Below the pieces are notes generated by a model. It saw only the letters and a list, made by a program, of their open reading frames with translations. It was not told where the DNA came from and ran no database searches. Shown here piece by piece: positions 16,344 through 25,876 of a stretch of DNA of 64,000 nt; the first letter of the stretch is position 1; each line of letters opens with the position of its first letter. Both the position numbers and the translations under genes were made by a program. Location: NCBI GenBank assembly GCA_027531395.1, contig JAPZRO010000004.1, positions 248,001-312,000 on the forward strand, in the 5' to 3' direction. This DNA comes from Porphyrobacter sp. (GTDB lineage Bacteria > Pseudomonadota > Alphaproteobacteria > Sphingomonadales > Sphingomonadaceae).

Positions 16344-18497
16344 GTGTCCCGCGCAAGAACCTTCCCGCATCCGATCCGATACTTCGCTGCATTCTGGCTT
16401 GCGCTCCTCGCAAGTCTGATGCTGGCGGGCGCGGCCCATGCCCAGCAGGCTGAGCCCAAGGCGCTCTACGGTGACAAGAATATCGCGGTGGAGCTGTTCA
16501 TTGATCCGGCGCCTGTGAAGGGCACGCAGATGCTGGCGCTGCGCTTCACGCCGAAGTCACCCGAGTGGCACGGCTACTGGTCGAACCCGGGTGATGCCGG
16601 GCAGGGGATGCGCTTGAGCCTCGATCTGCCCGCAGGATGGACGGCTGGCGATCCGCTCTATCCGGTGCCCAAGCGGCTCACCATCAGCGGGCTGATGAAC
16701 CACATCTACGAAGGTCAGTATGTGGTGTTGGTGCCGGTGACACTGGGGCCGGAGGCCGCGCTTGCCGACGCGGGGGCGATTACCGGTTACGTCGAATATC
16801 TCGCCTGCACCGACCAGATCTGCGTGCCGCAGGACGCGGTGCTGACCTCGCGCCCGGGCGGCGATTTCGCGCGCTGGCGGGCGGAAGTGGCACCGCTACT
16901 GGATGCCAAGGCGCGCTTTGCGATCGCGGGCGAGACACTCAGGCTGGCGATCCCGCTGCCGGCGGGTGTGGGGCTGGGTGATCCGCATCTCTTCCTCGGC
17001 GAGAAGCGCATCACGGCATCGGCCGATGCCGATTTTGCCGCAGCGCAGGTGTTCCGCCGCGCGGGCGATCTGCTGGTCGTCGAGATCCCGCTCAAGTCCC
17101 TGCCGCCGCTGCCGCAAGGAATCGACGCGCCGCCCTTCGCGCCGCTGGCGCAGGTGACCGGCATCCTGTCCTTCGGGGACGGGGCCGGGGTGCGCTTTGT
17201 CGCTGCGCCCGGCGATGTTCCCACCGGCGGAGAGGTGATCGCCGGGCCGCAAGACGCGCCCATCCCCCCGCTATGGACGCTGATCCTTGGTGCGCTGGCG
17301 GGCGGATTGCTGCTCAACATCATGCCCTGCGTCTTCCCGATCCTCAGCCTGAAGGCCCTGACCCTCGCCCGCGCGGGCGAGAGCGAGGCCAAGGCGCGCG
17401 CCGAAGGCCTCGCCTATACCGCCGGCGTGGTGCTCGCGTGCGTCGCACTCGGGGCAGCGATGCTGGCCCTGCGCGCCGCCGGGGAGCAGGTCGGCTGGGC
17501 GTTCCAGTTGCAGGAGCCGGGCGTCGTGGTCGCGCTGCTGGTGTTGGCCGCCGCGATCACCGCGAACTTCGCGGGCCTGTTCGAGCTCCCCTCGGTCTCG
17601 GTCAGCATGGGCGGCGAGCGCACGGGGGCCTTTGCCACCGGACTGCTCGCGGCCTTCGTCGCCACGCCCTGCACGGGTCCGTTCATGGCTGCGGCGCTGG
17701 GCGCGGCGCTGCTGCTGCCGACCGTGCAGGCGCTGGCGCTGTTCGCGCTGCTCGGGCTCGGGCTGGCGCTGCCGTTCCTGCTGCTCGGCTTCGTCCCGCC
17801 CCTGCGGCGGATGCTCCCCAAGCCGGGGGCGTGGATGGAGCGGTTCCGTAGGATCATGGCGATCCCGATGGGGCTGACCGCGCTCGCGCTGGTGTGGCTC
17901 ACCGCGCAGCTTGGCGGCCAGAGCTTCGGCTTGATCGCACTGGTGCTGGTGGTGGGCGTGCTGATCGCCCTGTGGGTGGTCGGGCGGCTCCAGAAGTCGG
18001 GTAAAATGGCGTGGCCCGCCTTTGGCCTCGTCGCGGCGCCGTTCCTTGCCTTTGCCCTTATCGCGCTGCCCAATGTCTACGAGGCCAAGGGTGCCGAGGC
18101 CAAGCAGAGCATCCACGCACCGCTCGCTTTCACCCGCGAGGCGCTGGCCGAGGCGCGCGCGTCGGGCAAGCCGGTGTTCGTGTGGTTCACCGCCGACTGG
18201 TGCGTGACCTGCAAGGTCAACGAGGCGTCCTCGATCGAGCGCGAAAGCGTGCGCGAAGCCTTCGAGGAGGCTGGCGTGATCACCATGGTCGGCGACTGGA
18301 CCGTGCGCGACGAGGCGATCACCGCTTTCCTATCCGAGCAGGGTGCAGCGGGCGTGCCGCTCTATCTGTGGTATGCCCCGGGAGCCTCGGCGCCCGAGCA
18401 ACTGCCGCAGGTGCTTACGCCGGAGCTATTGGAGACGCAGGCGCGTCAACCTTCCGGCACGCCTCGACCAGCTGCATCGGCAGCGGGCTCGGATTGA
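16344..18497 (+). CDS. DsbD/ScsB-like thiol:disulfide interchange membrane protein
   Basis: A 717-residue protein that moves electrons from cytoplasmic thioredoxin to the periplasm. Order: a signal peptide ending in AHAQ, a periplasmic N-terminal domain with the Cys pair of CTDQIC, an eight-helix DsbD core with membrane cysteines in NIMPCVFP and ATPCTGPF, and a C-terminal thioredoxin domain with CVTC (Cys620, Cys623). The start is GTG at 16344. The last 83 bases overlap, tail to tail, the end of the lipoprotein gene on the other strand, giving a low-complexity C-terminus after residue 695. Confidence 0.9.
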   Translation: MSRARTFPHPIRYFAAFWLALLASLMLAGAAHAQQAEPKALYGDKNIAVELFIDPAPVKGTQMLALRFTPKSPEWHGYWSNPGDAGQGMRLSLDLPAGWTAGDPLYPVPKRLTISGLMNHIYEGQYVVLVPVTLGPEAALADAGAITGYVEYLACTDQICVPQDAVLTSRPGGDFARWRAEVAPLLDAKARFAIAGETLRLAIPLPAGVGLGDPHLFLGEKRITASADADFAAAQVFRRAGDLLVVEIPLKSLPPLPQGIDAPPFAPLAQVTGILSFGDGAGVRFVAAPGDVPTGGEVIAGPQDAPIPPLWTLILGALAGGLLLNIMPCVFPILSLKALTLARAGESEAKARAEGLAYTAGVVLACVALGAAMLALRAAGEQVGWAFQLQEPGVVVALLVLAAAITANFAGLFELPSVSVSMGGERTGAFATGLLAAFVATPCTGPFMAAALGAALLLPTVQALALFALLGLGLALPFLLLGFVPPLRRMLPKPGAWMERFRRIMAIPMGLTALALVWLTAQLGGQSFGLIALVLVVGVLIALWVVGRLQKSGKMAWPAFGLVAAPFLAFALIALPNVYEAKGAEAKQSIHAPLAFTREALAEARASGKPVFVWFTADWCVTCKVNEASSIERESVREAFEEAGVITMVGDWTVRDEAITAFLSEQGAAGVPLYLWYAPGASAPEQLPQVLTPELLETQARQPSGTPRPAASAAGSD

Positions 18498-18981
18498 GGC
18501 GGAGCAGCCCCGCGCCGGGAACGGTGACGGTGGCCTCGCGCTCGGGCTTCAAGGCGTCCCATTCGCGCCGGCTCGCCGGGGCCGCACCTTGCCACACCAG
18601 CTTTCCGCGCACGCGGGTTGCATCGACCGGGAAGCGCCCGATCCAGCCATTGCCGATCAGCGCCAGCAGCGCGCCCGCGCCGTGATCGGCGGGAGCATGA
18701 CGCGTGATCCGCAGCCGCGCATTGGCCGTGCCCGCGCCATCGCATTGCACCGCCAGCAGCACCGGCTGGCCCGGAACGCCGTAGACCAGCCGCATCGGTC
18801 CGCCGCTCGCCGCCCACACCGCATCGGTGGTGTCGGGCGAGGCGATCGGCCGCGAAGGCCCGGGCAGCACCGGCAGATTGGCCGCGCGCGCGCTGCCGAC
18901 ATCGGTTGGCGGGGGCTTGCACGCCGGCAGCGCCAGCGCCGCACCCAGCATCATCATTCCGGCAAGGCGCTCTGCCCGCAT
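18415..18981 (-). CDS. Putative lipoprotein, function unknown
   Basis: A 188-residue protein with an N-terminal basic-hydrophobic signal and a lipobox-like ALPAC, so probably lipid-anchored in the periplasm. The rest is a mostly beta-like sequence with WAASGGPMRLVYG and LRLNPSPLPMQLVEACRK. I do not recognise a family. Its ATG shares one base with the stop of the S10 peptidase gene (TGATG), so the two are translated together. Its 3' end overlaps the end of the DsbD-like gene by 83 bases on the opposite strand. Confidence 0.75.
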   Translation of the reverse strand: MRAERLAGMMMLGAALALPACKPPPTDVGSARAANLPVLPGPSRPIASPDTTDAVWAASGGPMRLVYGVPGQPVLLAVQCDGAGTANARLRITRHAPADHGAGALLALIGNGWIGRFPVDATRVRGKLVWQGAAPASRREWDALKPEREATVTVPGAGLLRLNPSPLPMQLVEACRKVDAPASPIAPA

Positions 18982-20492
18982 CACCGCGCCTTGATGAAGC
19001 TGCGCAGATCGGCCGAGAGCTTCGCCCGGTCCTCGTCGCGGACATACATCATGTGGCCCGCGTCGTAATATTTCCAGGTGATCCGGTCCTGCGGAATGCC
19101 GGTGCGCTTGAGCGAATATTCCGCGCCGAAGAAGGGCGTGGCGAAATCGTAATAGCCTTGCGCATTGAACAGCCGCAGCTGCGAGTTCTGGCGCATCGCC
19201 TGCCCGATTAGCGGGGCGATGTTGAGATAGGCCTGCCGCCCCCGGCCGCTGCCCAGCGACCAGTCCCACTGCCCGCCGACGGAGCCAATCGACTGGTACT
19301 GCCGGTCGGTGGTGTAACCCAGCGTCTCGCGCGCCCACTGGTTGATCGCGGCGGTGTAGCCCGCATCGATGCCGTAGAAACTCGGATCATCATCGGGCGT
19401 TTCGCCCGCGTTGTCGAAGTCCTTGCCGGTGTAGCGCGCGTCGAGCCGCCCGATGGTGAGGCCCCGGTCGCGCAGCAGTTCCTTGTAGAAGCGCTGGTCG
19501 GTGACGCGCAGATCGGCCTGTTCGAGATACTCTTCGGAAAGGCCGGTGAGGCGCGAGAGCTCCTTGCGCACCGCCTCGCGCTCGGCCTGCGGCAGGTCCT
19601 GCCCCTTGAGCAGCGCGCTGGCAAAGGGCCCGATGGCAAAGCGGCGTGCCTCCTCGACGATCGCCTCGACCGAGGGGGCCTGCACCTTGCCGTGATAATA
19701 GGCCGCCGCCGCCATGTTCGGCAGGGTGACGACATAGGCCATCTCGTTCCCCGGCGTCGGTTCGCGCCCGGCGAAGTCGAGGATGGTCGAGATCAGGATC
19801 AGCCCGTTGAGGCCGACGTCGTTGTAGGTCGAGCCTTCGAGTTCATCCACGACCATCGCGGTGCGGCTGGTGCCGTAGCTTTCCCCGCCGAGATATTTGG
19901 GGCTGCCCCAGCGGCCATTGTCGTTGATCCAGCGGCGGATCACCTGCGCGACGGCGCGGGCATCCTGTCTGAGGCCGTAGTATTTCTTGGGGTCGGTGCC
20001 CGGCGTCAGATAGCTGAAGCCGGTGCCGGGCGGATCGATGAAGACGAGGTCTGCGACATCCAGCAGGCTGTCGGGATTGTCGAGCAGCGGATAGGGCGGC
20101 GCACCGTCGTCGCGCGCGTCCGAGGGGATCGCGACGCGCTTCGGCCCGAAGGCCCCCATCTGCAGCCACACCGAGCCCGAACCCGGCCCGCCGTTGTAGA
20201 TGAAGAACACCGGACGCGAGGGATCGGAGGGAGTCTTCACATAAGAGGTGGTGACGATCACCGCCTCGGCCTTGCCGTCCTCCCCCGAGAGGATCGTGTC
20301 GGCGATGGTCGCGCGGTAGGTGATGCGCTGCCCGCCGAAGGTGCCGGCCAGATCGCGCGTGCGCACCTGCGCTTCGGGCGCGGCGGCCGGCTTGGCAGCG
20401 CCTTCCGACTTGGGCGCGTCCTGCGCGATGGTGGGAGCGGTGAGGGCGAGGGTGCTGGCAGCGGCCAGCAGCGCGAGGAATCGTGCGTTCAT
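18981..20492 (-). CDS. Secreted S10-family serine carboxypeptidase-like peptidase
   Basis: A 503-residue periplasmic or secreted alpha/beta-hydrolase peptidase. There is a signal peptide ending near TIAQ (24), then an Ala/Pro-rich spacer, an oxyanion-hole region YNGGPGSGSVW (99-109), the nucleophile Ser205 in GGESYGTSR, a probable Asp in GYYDFATPF, and the His in YYDAGHMMYV. Length and order match bacterial S10 enzymes, which release C-terminal residues from peptides. It is upstream of and coupled to the small lipoprotein gene, hinting that the two act in the same compartment. Confidence 0.9.
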   Translation of the reverse strand: MNARFLALLAAASTLALTAPTIAQDAPKSEGAAKPAAAPEAQVRTRDLAGTFGGQRITYRATIADTILSGEDGKAEAVIVTTSYVKTPSDPSRPVFFIYNGGPGSGSVWLQMGAFGPKRVAIPSDARDDGAPPYPLLDNPDSLLDVADLVFIDPPGTGFSYLTPGTDPKKYYGLRQDARAVAQVIRRWINDNGRWGSPKYLGGESYGTSRTAMVVDELEGSTYNDVGLNGLILISTILDFAGREPTPGNEMAYVVTLPNMAAAAYYHGKVQAPSVEAIVEEARRFAIGPFASALLKGQDLPQAEREAVRKELSRLTGLSEEYLEQADLRVTDQRFYKELLRDRGLTIGRLDARYTGKDFDNAGETPDDDPSFYGIDAGYTAAINQWARETLGYTTDRQYQSIGSVGGQWDWSLGSGRGRQAYLNIAPLIGQAMRQNSQLRLFNAQGYYDFATPFFGAEYSLKRTGIPQDRITWKYYDAGHMMYVRDEDRAKLSADLRSFIKAR

Positions 20493-20539
20493 GGGTCGAG
20501 GGGAGTGGCAGGGATGCGAGGCCGGTTCAAGGGGCGCAC

Positions 20540-22735
20540 CTACGGCTTCCCACCCATTCGCTTGTAGCGCGTCTTGCCGTAGCGGGTCTTGCGTGTGCCT
20601 GGCTTGCCTTCGTTGCTCCGCCCCACGATCGGCGCGCGCTTCTCGCCGTCGGGGATGCCGAGCTCGTCCGCCTCCAGTCGCCGGATTTCGTCGCGCAACC
20701 GGCCTGCCTCTTCGAACTCGAGATTGGCCGCCGCCTCGCGCATGCGCTTTTCGAGGTCCTCGATGTAGCTGCGCAGGTTGTGGCCGACGAGGTTGTTGCG
20801 CTCGTCATCGCCCGTGTCGATCACCACGGAATCCTGCGAGGCGGTGTGCGCGACGATGTCGTGGATGTTGCGCTTGATGGTCTGCGGGGTGATCCCGTGT
20901 TCCTCGTTGAAGGCCTGCTGCTTGGCGCGGCGGCGGTCGGTTTCGGCGAGCGCGCGCTCCATGCTGCCGGTGATGCGGTCGGCATAGAGGATCACCCGGC
21001 CATCGACATTGCGCGCGGCGCGGCCGATGGTCTGGATCAGGCTCGTCTCGGAGCGCAGGAAGCCTTCCTTGTCCGCGTCGAGAATGCACACCAGCCCGCA
21101 TTCGGGAATGTCGAGACCCTCGCGCAGCAGGTTGATACCGACCAGCACGTCATAGACCCCGAGCCGCAGATCGCGGATCAGTTCGATGCGCTCCAGTGTC
21201 TCGACGTCGGAGTGCATGTAGCGCACCCGCACGCCCGCCTCGTGCATGAATTCGGTGAGGTCTTCGGCCATGCGCTTGGTGAGGGTGGTGACGAGGGTGC
21301 GATAGCCCTTGGCGGCGGTCGCCTTGCACTCGGTGATGCAGTCCTGCACCTGGTCCTCGACCGGGCGGATGGTGACGGGCGGGTCGATGAGGCCGGTGGG
21401 GCGGATCACCTGTTCGGCAAAGACGCCGCCGGTCTGCTCCATCTCCCAGCTGCCCGGCGTGGCGCTGACAGCGAAGGTCTGCGGGCGCATCGCGTCCCAC
21501 TCGTTAAAGCGCAAGGGGCGGTTGTCGATGCAGGAGGGCAGGCGGAAGCCGTATTCGGCGAGCGTCAGCTTGCGGCGGTGGTCCCCGCGCGCCATCGCGC
21601 CGATCTGCGGCACGGTCTGGTGGCTTTCATCGACGAACAGCAGGGCGTTTTCGGGCAGGTATTCGAACAAAGTCGGCGGGGGTTCGCCGGGGAGGCGGCC
21701 GGTGAGGAAGCGGCTGTAGTTCTCGATCCCGGCGCAGCTTCCCGTCGCCGCGATCATCTCGAGATCGAAATTGGTGCGCTGTTCCAGCCGCTGGCGTTCG
21801 AGCAGCTTGCCTTCCGCCTCCAGCTCCTTGAGCCGCTCTTCCAGCTCGAACTTGATTGCCGCCATCGCCTGCTTCATCGTCGGGCCGGGCGTCACGTAGT
21901 GCGAATTGGCGTAGACGCGCACCTTCTCGAGGCTCGCGCCCTTGGTGCCGGTGAGCGGATCGAATTCGCTGATCGCCTCGATCTCGTCCCCGAAGAAGCT
22001 GACCCGCCAGGCCATGTCCTCGTAGTGCGAGGGGAAGATTTCGAGGCTGTCGCCGCGCACCCGGAAGCACCCGCGGGTGAAGGCGGCGTCGTTGCGCTTG
22101 TATTGCAGCGCGACCAGCTTGCGGATCAGCTCGCGCTGGTCGACCACTTCGCCGACCTTGATGTCGAAGATCATCGCCGAATAGGTCTCGACCGAACCGA
22201 TCCCGTAGAGGCACGAGACCGAGGCGACGATGATCACGTCGTCCCGTTCCAGCAGCGCGCGGGTGGCCGAGTGGCGCATCCGGTCGATCGCTTCGTTCAC
22301 CGAGCTTTCCTTCTCGATATAGGTGTCCGAGCGCGGCACGTAGGCTTCGGGCTGGTAGTAGTCGTAGTAGGAGACGAAATACTCGACCGCGTTTTCGGGG
22401 AAGAAGCTCTTGAACTCCCCATACAATTGCGCGGCGAGGATCTTGTTCGGCGCAAGGATCAGGGCCGGGCGCTGGAGCGTCTCGATCACCTTGGCCATGG
22501 TGAAGGTCTTGCCCGAACCGGTGACGCCCAGCAGCACCTGCGTCTTCTCGCCCGCCAGCGCGCTTTCGGTCAGTTCCTTGATCGCGGTCGGCTGGTCGCC
22601 CGCCGGCTCGTAGTCGGACACCAGCTTGAACGGGATGCCGCCCATCGACTTGTCGGGCCGCTGGGGGCGGTGCGGGGTGAAGTCCGCGCCCGTTTCGGGC
22701 TCGTCCAGTCCGCGGCGGATCACGAGTTCGGCCAT
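20540..22735 (-). CDS. uvrB: UvrABC system protein B
   Basis: A 731-residue DNA damage-recognition helicase of nucleotide excision repair. Visible are Walker [13 protein letters not shown], the beta-hairpin region [12 protein letters not shown], helicase motifs FVDESHQ and QTIGRAARN, and the C-terminal UVR domain ([25 protein letters not shown]), used to contact UvrC. The C-terminal tail is basic ([16 protein letters not shown]). The ATG at 22735 is preceded by a GAAC-type candidate LexA box 16-30 bases upstream. Confidence 0.98.
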   Translation of the reverse strand: MAELVIRRGLDEPETGADFTPHRPQRPDKSMGGIPFKLVSDYEPAGDQPTAIKELTESALAGEKTQVLLGVTGSGKTFTMAKVIETLQRPALILAPNKILAAQLYGEFKSFFPENAVEYFVSYYDYYQPEAYVPRSDTYIEKESSVNEAIDRMRHSATRALLERDDVIIVASVSCLYGIGSVETYSAMIFDIKVGEVVDQRELIRKLVALQYKRNDAAFTRGCFRVRGDSLEIFPSHYEDMAWRVSFFGDEIEAISEFDPLTGTKGASLEKVRVYANSHYVTPGPTMKQAMAAIKFELEERLKELEAEGKLLERQRLEQRTNFDLEMIAATGSCAGIENYSRFLTGRLPGEPPPTLFEYLPENALLFVDESHQTVPQIGAMARGDHRRKLTLAEYGFRLPSCIDNRPLRFNEWDAMRPQTFAVSATPGSWEMEQTGGVFAEQVIRPTGLIDPPVTIRPVEDQVQDCITECKATAAKGYRTLVTTLTKRMAEDLTEFMHEAGVRVRYMHSDVETLERIELIRDLRLGVYDVLVGINLLREGLDIPECGLVCILDADKEGFLRSETSLIQTIGRAARNVDGRVILYADRITGSMERALAETDRRRAKQQAFNEEHGITPQTIKRNIHDIVAHTASQDSVVIDTGDDERNNLVGHNLRSYIEDLEKRMREAAANLEFEEAGRLRDEIRRLEADELGIPDGEKRAPIVGRSNEGKPGTRKTRYGKTRYKRMGGKP

Positions 22736-22750
22736 GCGGTCTCTATGGGG

Positions 22751-22765
22751 AACAAAGCGGGGACG
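22751..22765 (-). promoter_or_regulatory. Candidate LexA box upstream of uvrB
   Basis: The sequence GAAC, seven bases, then GGAC matches the alphaproteobacterial SOS box GAAC-N7-GAAC (or GTTC-N7-GTTC on the other strand) with one mismatch. It is 16 to 30 bases before the uvrB start codon, where LexA would block initiation. uvrB is a frequent SOS gene. A single mismatched site can arise by chance. Confidence 0.35.
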
Positions 22766-22857
22766 TGCAAGGCGCGGCAGGGCGGGTTTGCGCTTTTCGG
22801 CGCACGCTTTGGCGCGAATGCTGCTATGCCACGCGAAAGGCAGCAGGAGAGACGGAC

Positions 22858-23394
22858 ATGAAGCGCATCACCATCATCGCAAGCCTCGGGGCCGTTTTGC
22901 TGGCGGGCTGTTCGGGCGGCGGGAATGCCGATGCCGACGGCAACGGCGAAGTGAGCATGAAGGAAGCCGCGAAGAAGGCCGAGGCCGAGGGGCTGAAGCC
23001 CGAGCCGGGCCAGTACAAGGCCGTCATCACCATGACCGGCATGGAGATCCCCGGCATGCCGCCCGAGATGGAGGGGCACGGCGCGGGGCTCACCACCACC
23101 AGCGAATACTGCCTGACGCAGGAAGAGGTCGACAAGGGCTATCAGGAGATGATGAAGCGCGGCCAGAACGGCGAGTGCTCCTACGAAAGCTTCAACCTCG
23201 CCAACGGCAAGATGGACGCGGTGATGGTGTGCAAGACCCCCGAGGGCAATGCGCGCATGGCGATGGACGGCACCGTTACGCCCACCAGTTCCGAATTCAC
23301 CGCCACCATGGCGATGCAGGTGCCGGAAATGGGCGAGGGCAAGATGACCTTCACCGCCAAGCACGAACGGGTGGGCGACTGTCCGGCCAAGTGA
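22858..23394 (+). CDS. DUF3617-type lipoprotein
   Basis: A 178-residue predicted lipoprotein. The signal peptide ends in LLAGC (Cys18), followed by a Gly/Asp spacer and a DUF3617-like domain that begins [26 protein letters not shown] and has the cysteine pattern YCLTQEE ... CSYESF ... VCKTPEG ... GDCPAK. The family is common in sphingomonads and its function is unknown. The start is fixed by CAGCAGGAGAGACGGAC immediately upstream and by the signal peptide. Confidence 0.85.
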   Translation: MKRITIIASLGAVLLAGCSGGGNADADGNGEVSMKEAAKKAEAEGLKPEPGQYKAVITMTGMEIPGMPPEMEGHGAGLTTTSEYCLTQEEVDKGYQEMMKRGQNGECSYESFNLANGKMDAVMVCKTPEGNARMAMDGTVTPTSSEFTATMAMQVPEMGEGKMTFTAKHERVGDCPAK

Positions 23395-23488
23395 TCGCAT
23401 CGGTGACCGGCACCGCGAAATGTGTCGGATTTGTTGCGGCTGTTACAATTAATTGAACATTCATGGCGAATCTGGCTTGGTCGCGGCC

Positions 23489-24322
23489 ATGGTTCAGCCT
23501 CGCATCGCTCTGGAACGTCCCCGTCTGGCCGCGCCGCTGCTTGCGGCGGCGGCGAGCGTGGGGGCGCAGGCGCGGCAGGCCTATGCGGCTTCCGGCTTCG
23601 CGCGGCGCGTGGCGCTGGCGCGCGAAGTCATCCCGGAGGAGCACGAGGCCGGCAAGCCGCGGCTGGGCCGGATGCTGGGCGAGGCACAGGCGCTGCTGGA
23701 ACCGGTGCGCCGCCCGCGCCGCAAGCTCGACATTCCCGCCACCGCCAACCCGCAGATGGTGATGATCCTGCCCGGCTTTGCCACCCATCCGGTGCGGATG
23801 CGCTATCTCGCGCAAGCGCTCGAAGCGGCAGGCCACCGCACCAAGCGCTGGGGGCTGGGCTTCAACTGGGGGCCGGACGAGGAGCGCTTCGAATTTCTCG
23901 AGGCGCGGCTGGCCGATCTCCACGCGCGCCACGGACGGCCCGTAGTGCTGCTCGGCTGGAGTCTCGGCGGCCTGTTCGCGCGCGAGCTGGCCAAGCGCCA
24001 GCCCGATGCGGTTGCGAAGGTCATCACCATGGGTTCGCCCTTCAGCGGCTCTCCGCGGGCCAATAATGTCTGGCGCGCCTACCAGTTCATCACCGGCCAT
24101 TCGGTCGACGCCCCGCCGATCGCAGCCGATCTCGCCGCCAAGCCGCCGGTCGAGACCGTCGCGCTGTGGAGCGCCAATGACGGCGCGATCGCCCCGCGCT
24201 GCGCTGCCGGTCGGCCGGGCGAGCGCGACCGCGCGATCGCGGTGCGCTGCACCCATATCGGTTTCACCTATGACCCGCAGGTGATCATGACGGTGCTGGG
24301 CGAGCTCGAAACCACCCGCTGA
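23489..24322 (+). CDS. Alpha/beta-hydrolase fold protein (lipase-like)
   Basis: A 277-residue cytosolic alpha/beta hydrolase. After about 85 variable residues comes MVMILPGFATHPVRMRYLAQALEAAGH, the lipase-like oxyanion strand, then the nucleophile elbow GWSLGG, a probable acidic residue in ALWSANDGAIAP and the catalytic His in CTHIGFTYD. The ATG at 23489 is chosen; an in-frame TTG at 23453 has no ribosome site. It lies 105 bases upstream of the Anbu cluster on the same strand, but nothing in sequence ties it to that system. Confidence 0.75.
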   Translation: MVQPRIALERPRLAAPLLAAAASVGAQARQAYAASGFARRVALAREVIPEEHEAGKPRLGRMLGEAQALLEPVRRPRRKLDIPATANPQMVMILPGFATHPVRMRYLAQALEAAGHRTKRWGLGFNWGPDEERFEFLEARLADLHARHGRPVVLLGWSLGGLFARELAKRQPDAVAKVITMGSPFSGSPRANNVWRAYQFITGHSVDAPPIAADLAAKPPVETVALWSANDGAIAPRCAAGRPGERDRAIAVRCTHIGFTYDPQVIMTVLGELETTR

Positions 24323-24427
24323 CGCCCGACCCCCGCGCAAAGATGTTGCGCGTGAAGCAGCAACCGCTTTCCTTTTGCAAAACCGCCGTTAATTGTTGCA
24401 TCGCACCTAAGGGTCATGCGGGGGTCA

Positions 24428-25858
24428 ATGAGCGCGGGAACCGGCAATTTCGACGAGATGTTCGACGGCAGTGGCCAGACGCGCCCCGCCTATGCCGAAT
24501 ATTGCCGGTGGTTCGGCGAGCAGCCCGGCGAATTCCTCAAGCGCAAGAACCGCGAGGCGGATGATACCTTTCGCCGCACCGGCATCACCTTCAACGTCTA
24601 TGGCGAGAACGAGGCGGAAGAACGCCTGATCCCGTTCGACATGGTGCCGCGCATCATCACCGCCAACGAATGGCGCAAGCTGTCGCGCGGGATCGAGCAG
24701 CGGGTGCGGGCACTCAATTCCTTCCTCTACGATCTCTATCACCGGCAGGAGATCGTGCGCGCAGGCCGGCTGCCCGAGCGGCTGCTGCGCACCAATGACG
24801 CATGGCTGGCCAACATGGTCGGCTTCACCCCGCCGGGCGGGATCTACACCCATATCGTCGGCATCGACCTCGTGCGCACCGGGCCGGACGAGTTCTTCGT
24901 GCTGGAAGACAATGCGCGCACGCCCTCGGGGGTCTCCTACATGCTGGAGAACCGCGAGACGATGATGGCGATGTTCCCCGATCTGTTCAGCCGGATCGCA
25001 GTGGAGAGCGTCTCCAACTATCCGCGCCGCCTCGCGCGCAGTCTCGCCGCCTGCGTCCCGCCCGCGTTCACCGGCGGCAAGCCGACGGTTGCGGTGCTGA
25101 CGCCGGGCATCTACAACTCCGCCTATTTCGAGCACGCCTTCCTTGCCGACCAGATGGGCGCGGAGCTGGTCGAGGGGAGCGACCTGCGGGTGGTCGGCGG
25201 GCGGGTGCAGATGCGCACAACCCGCGGCTACAAGCCCATCGACGTGCTCTATCGCCGGGTCGATGACGATTTCCTCGATCCGCTGACCTTCAACCCCGAT
25301 TCCGCGCTCGGCGTGCCGGGGATCATGGATGTCTACCGTTCGGGCGGGATCACCATCGCCAATGCGCCGGGCACGGGTATTTCGGACGACAAGGCGATCT
25401 ATTCCTTCATGCCCGAGATCGTCGAGTTCTACACCGGCGAGAAGCCGCTGCTGCCCAATGTCCAGACGTGGCGCTGCGCCGATCCCGACAGCCTCGCCTA
25501 TGTGCTCGACAATCTCGCCGAGCTGGTGGTGAAGGAAGTCCACGGCTCGGGCGGCTACGGGATGCTGATCGGGCCGACCTCCTCGAAGCGCGAGATCGCC
25601 GCCTTCCGCGAGAAGCTGAAAGCCAAGCCCGAAAACTACATCGCCCAGCCCACGCTCGCGCTGTCGACCTGCCCGATCTACACCGCCAAGGGCCTCGCGC
25701 CGCGCCATGTCGATTTGAGGCCCTTCGTGCTGGTCAGCCCGGAAGGCATCGACATCACCCCCGGCGGGCTGACGCGGGTGGCGCTCAAGAAGGGGTCGCT
25801 GGTGGTCAACTCCTCGCAAGGGGGCGGCACCAAGGATACCTGGGTGCTCAAGGACTAG
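24428..25858 (+). CDS. Circularly permuted ATP-grasp protein (DUF404/DUF407, COG2308) of the Anbu cluster
   Basis: A 476-residue predicted amide-bond ligase, with the permuted ATP-grasp order (C-terminal half first). Recognisable blocks are EDNARTPSGVSYMLENR, VLTPGIYNSAYFEHAFLADQMGAELVEG and LVVKEVHGSGGYGMLIGP, the last carrying ATP-binding residues. The family is predicted to join an amino acid or peptide to a carboxylate. I take the ATG at 24428 (GCGGGGG just upstream); an ATG at 24416 after AAGGG would add four residues. It is the first gene of the four-gene cluster with alpha-E, transglutaminase and Anbu. Confidence 0.9.
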   Translation: MSAGTGNFDEMFDGSGQTRPAYAEYCRWFGEQPGEFLKRKNREADDTFRRTGITFNVYGENEAEERLIPFDMVPRIITANEWRKLSRGIEQRVRALNSFLYDLYHRQEIVRAGRLPERLLRTNDAWLANMVGFTPPGGIYTHIVGIDLVRTGPDEFFVLEDNARTPSGVSYMLENRETMMAMFPDLFSRIAVESVSNYPRRLARSLAACVPPAFTGGKPTVAVLTPGIYNSAYFEHAFLADQMGAELVEGSDLRVVGGRVQMRTTRGYKPIDVLYRRVDDDFLDPLTFNPDSALGVPGIMDVYRSGGITIANAPGTGISDDKAIYSFMPEIVEFYTGEKPLLPNVQTWRCADPDSLAYVLDNLAELVVKEVHGSGGYGMLIGPTSSKREIAAFREKLKAKPENYIAQPTLALSTCPIYTAKGLAPRHVDLRPFVLVSPEGIDITPGGLTRVALKKGSLVVNSSQGGGTKDTWVLKD

Positions 25859-25876
25859 GATGGGGAGACACGCACC

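Noticed and set aside
20483..22861. A 792-residue frame antisense to uvrB
   Set aside because: It is a shadow of uvrB, which has all helicase motifs.
24344..24359. A second parS-like site, TGTTGCGCGTGAAGCA
   Set aside because: Three mismatches to the consensus and loss of palindromic symmetry.
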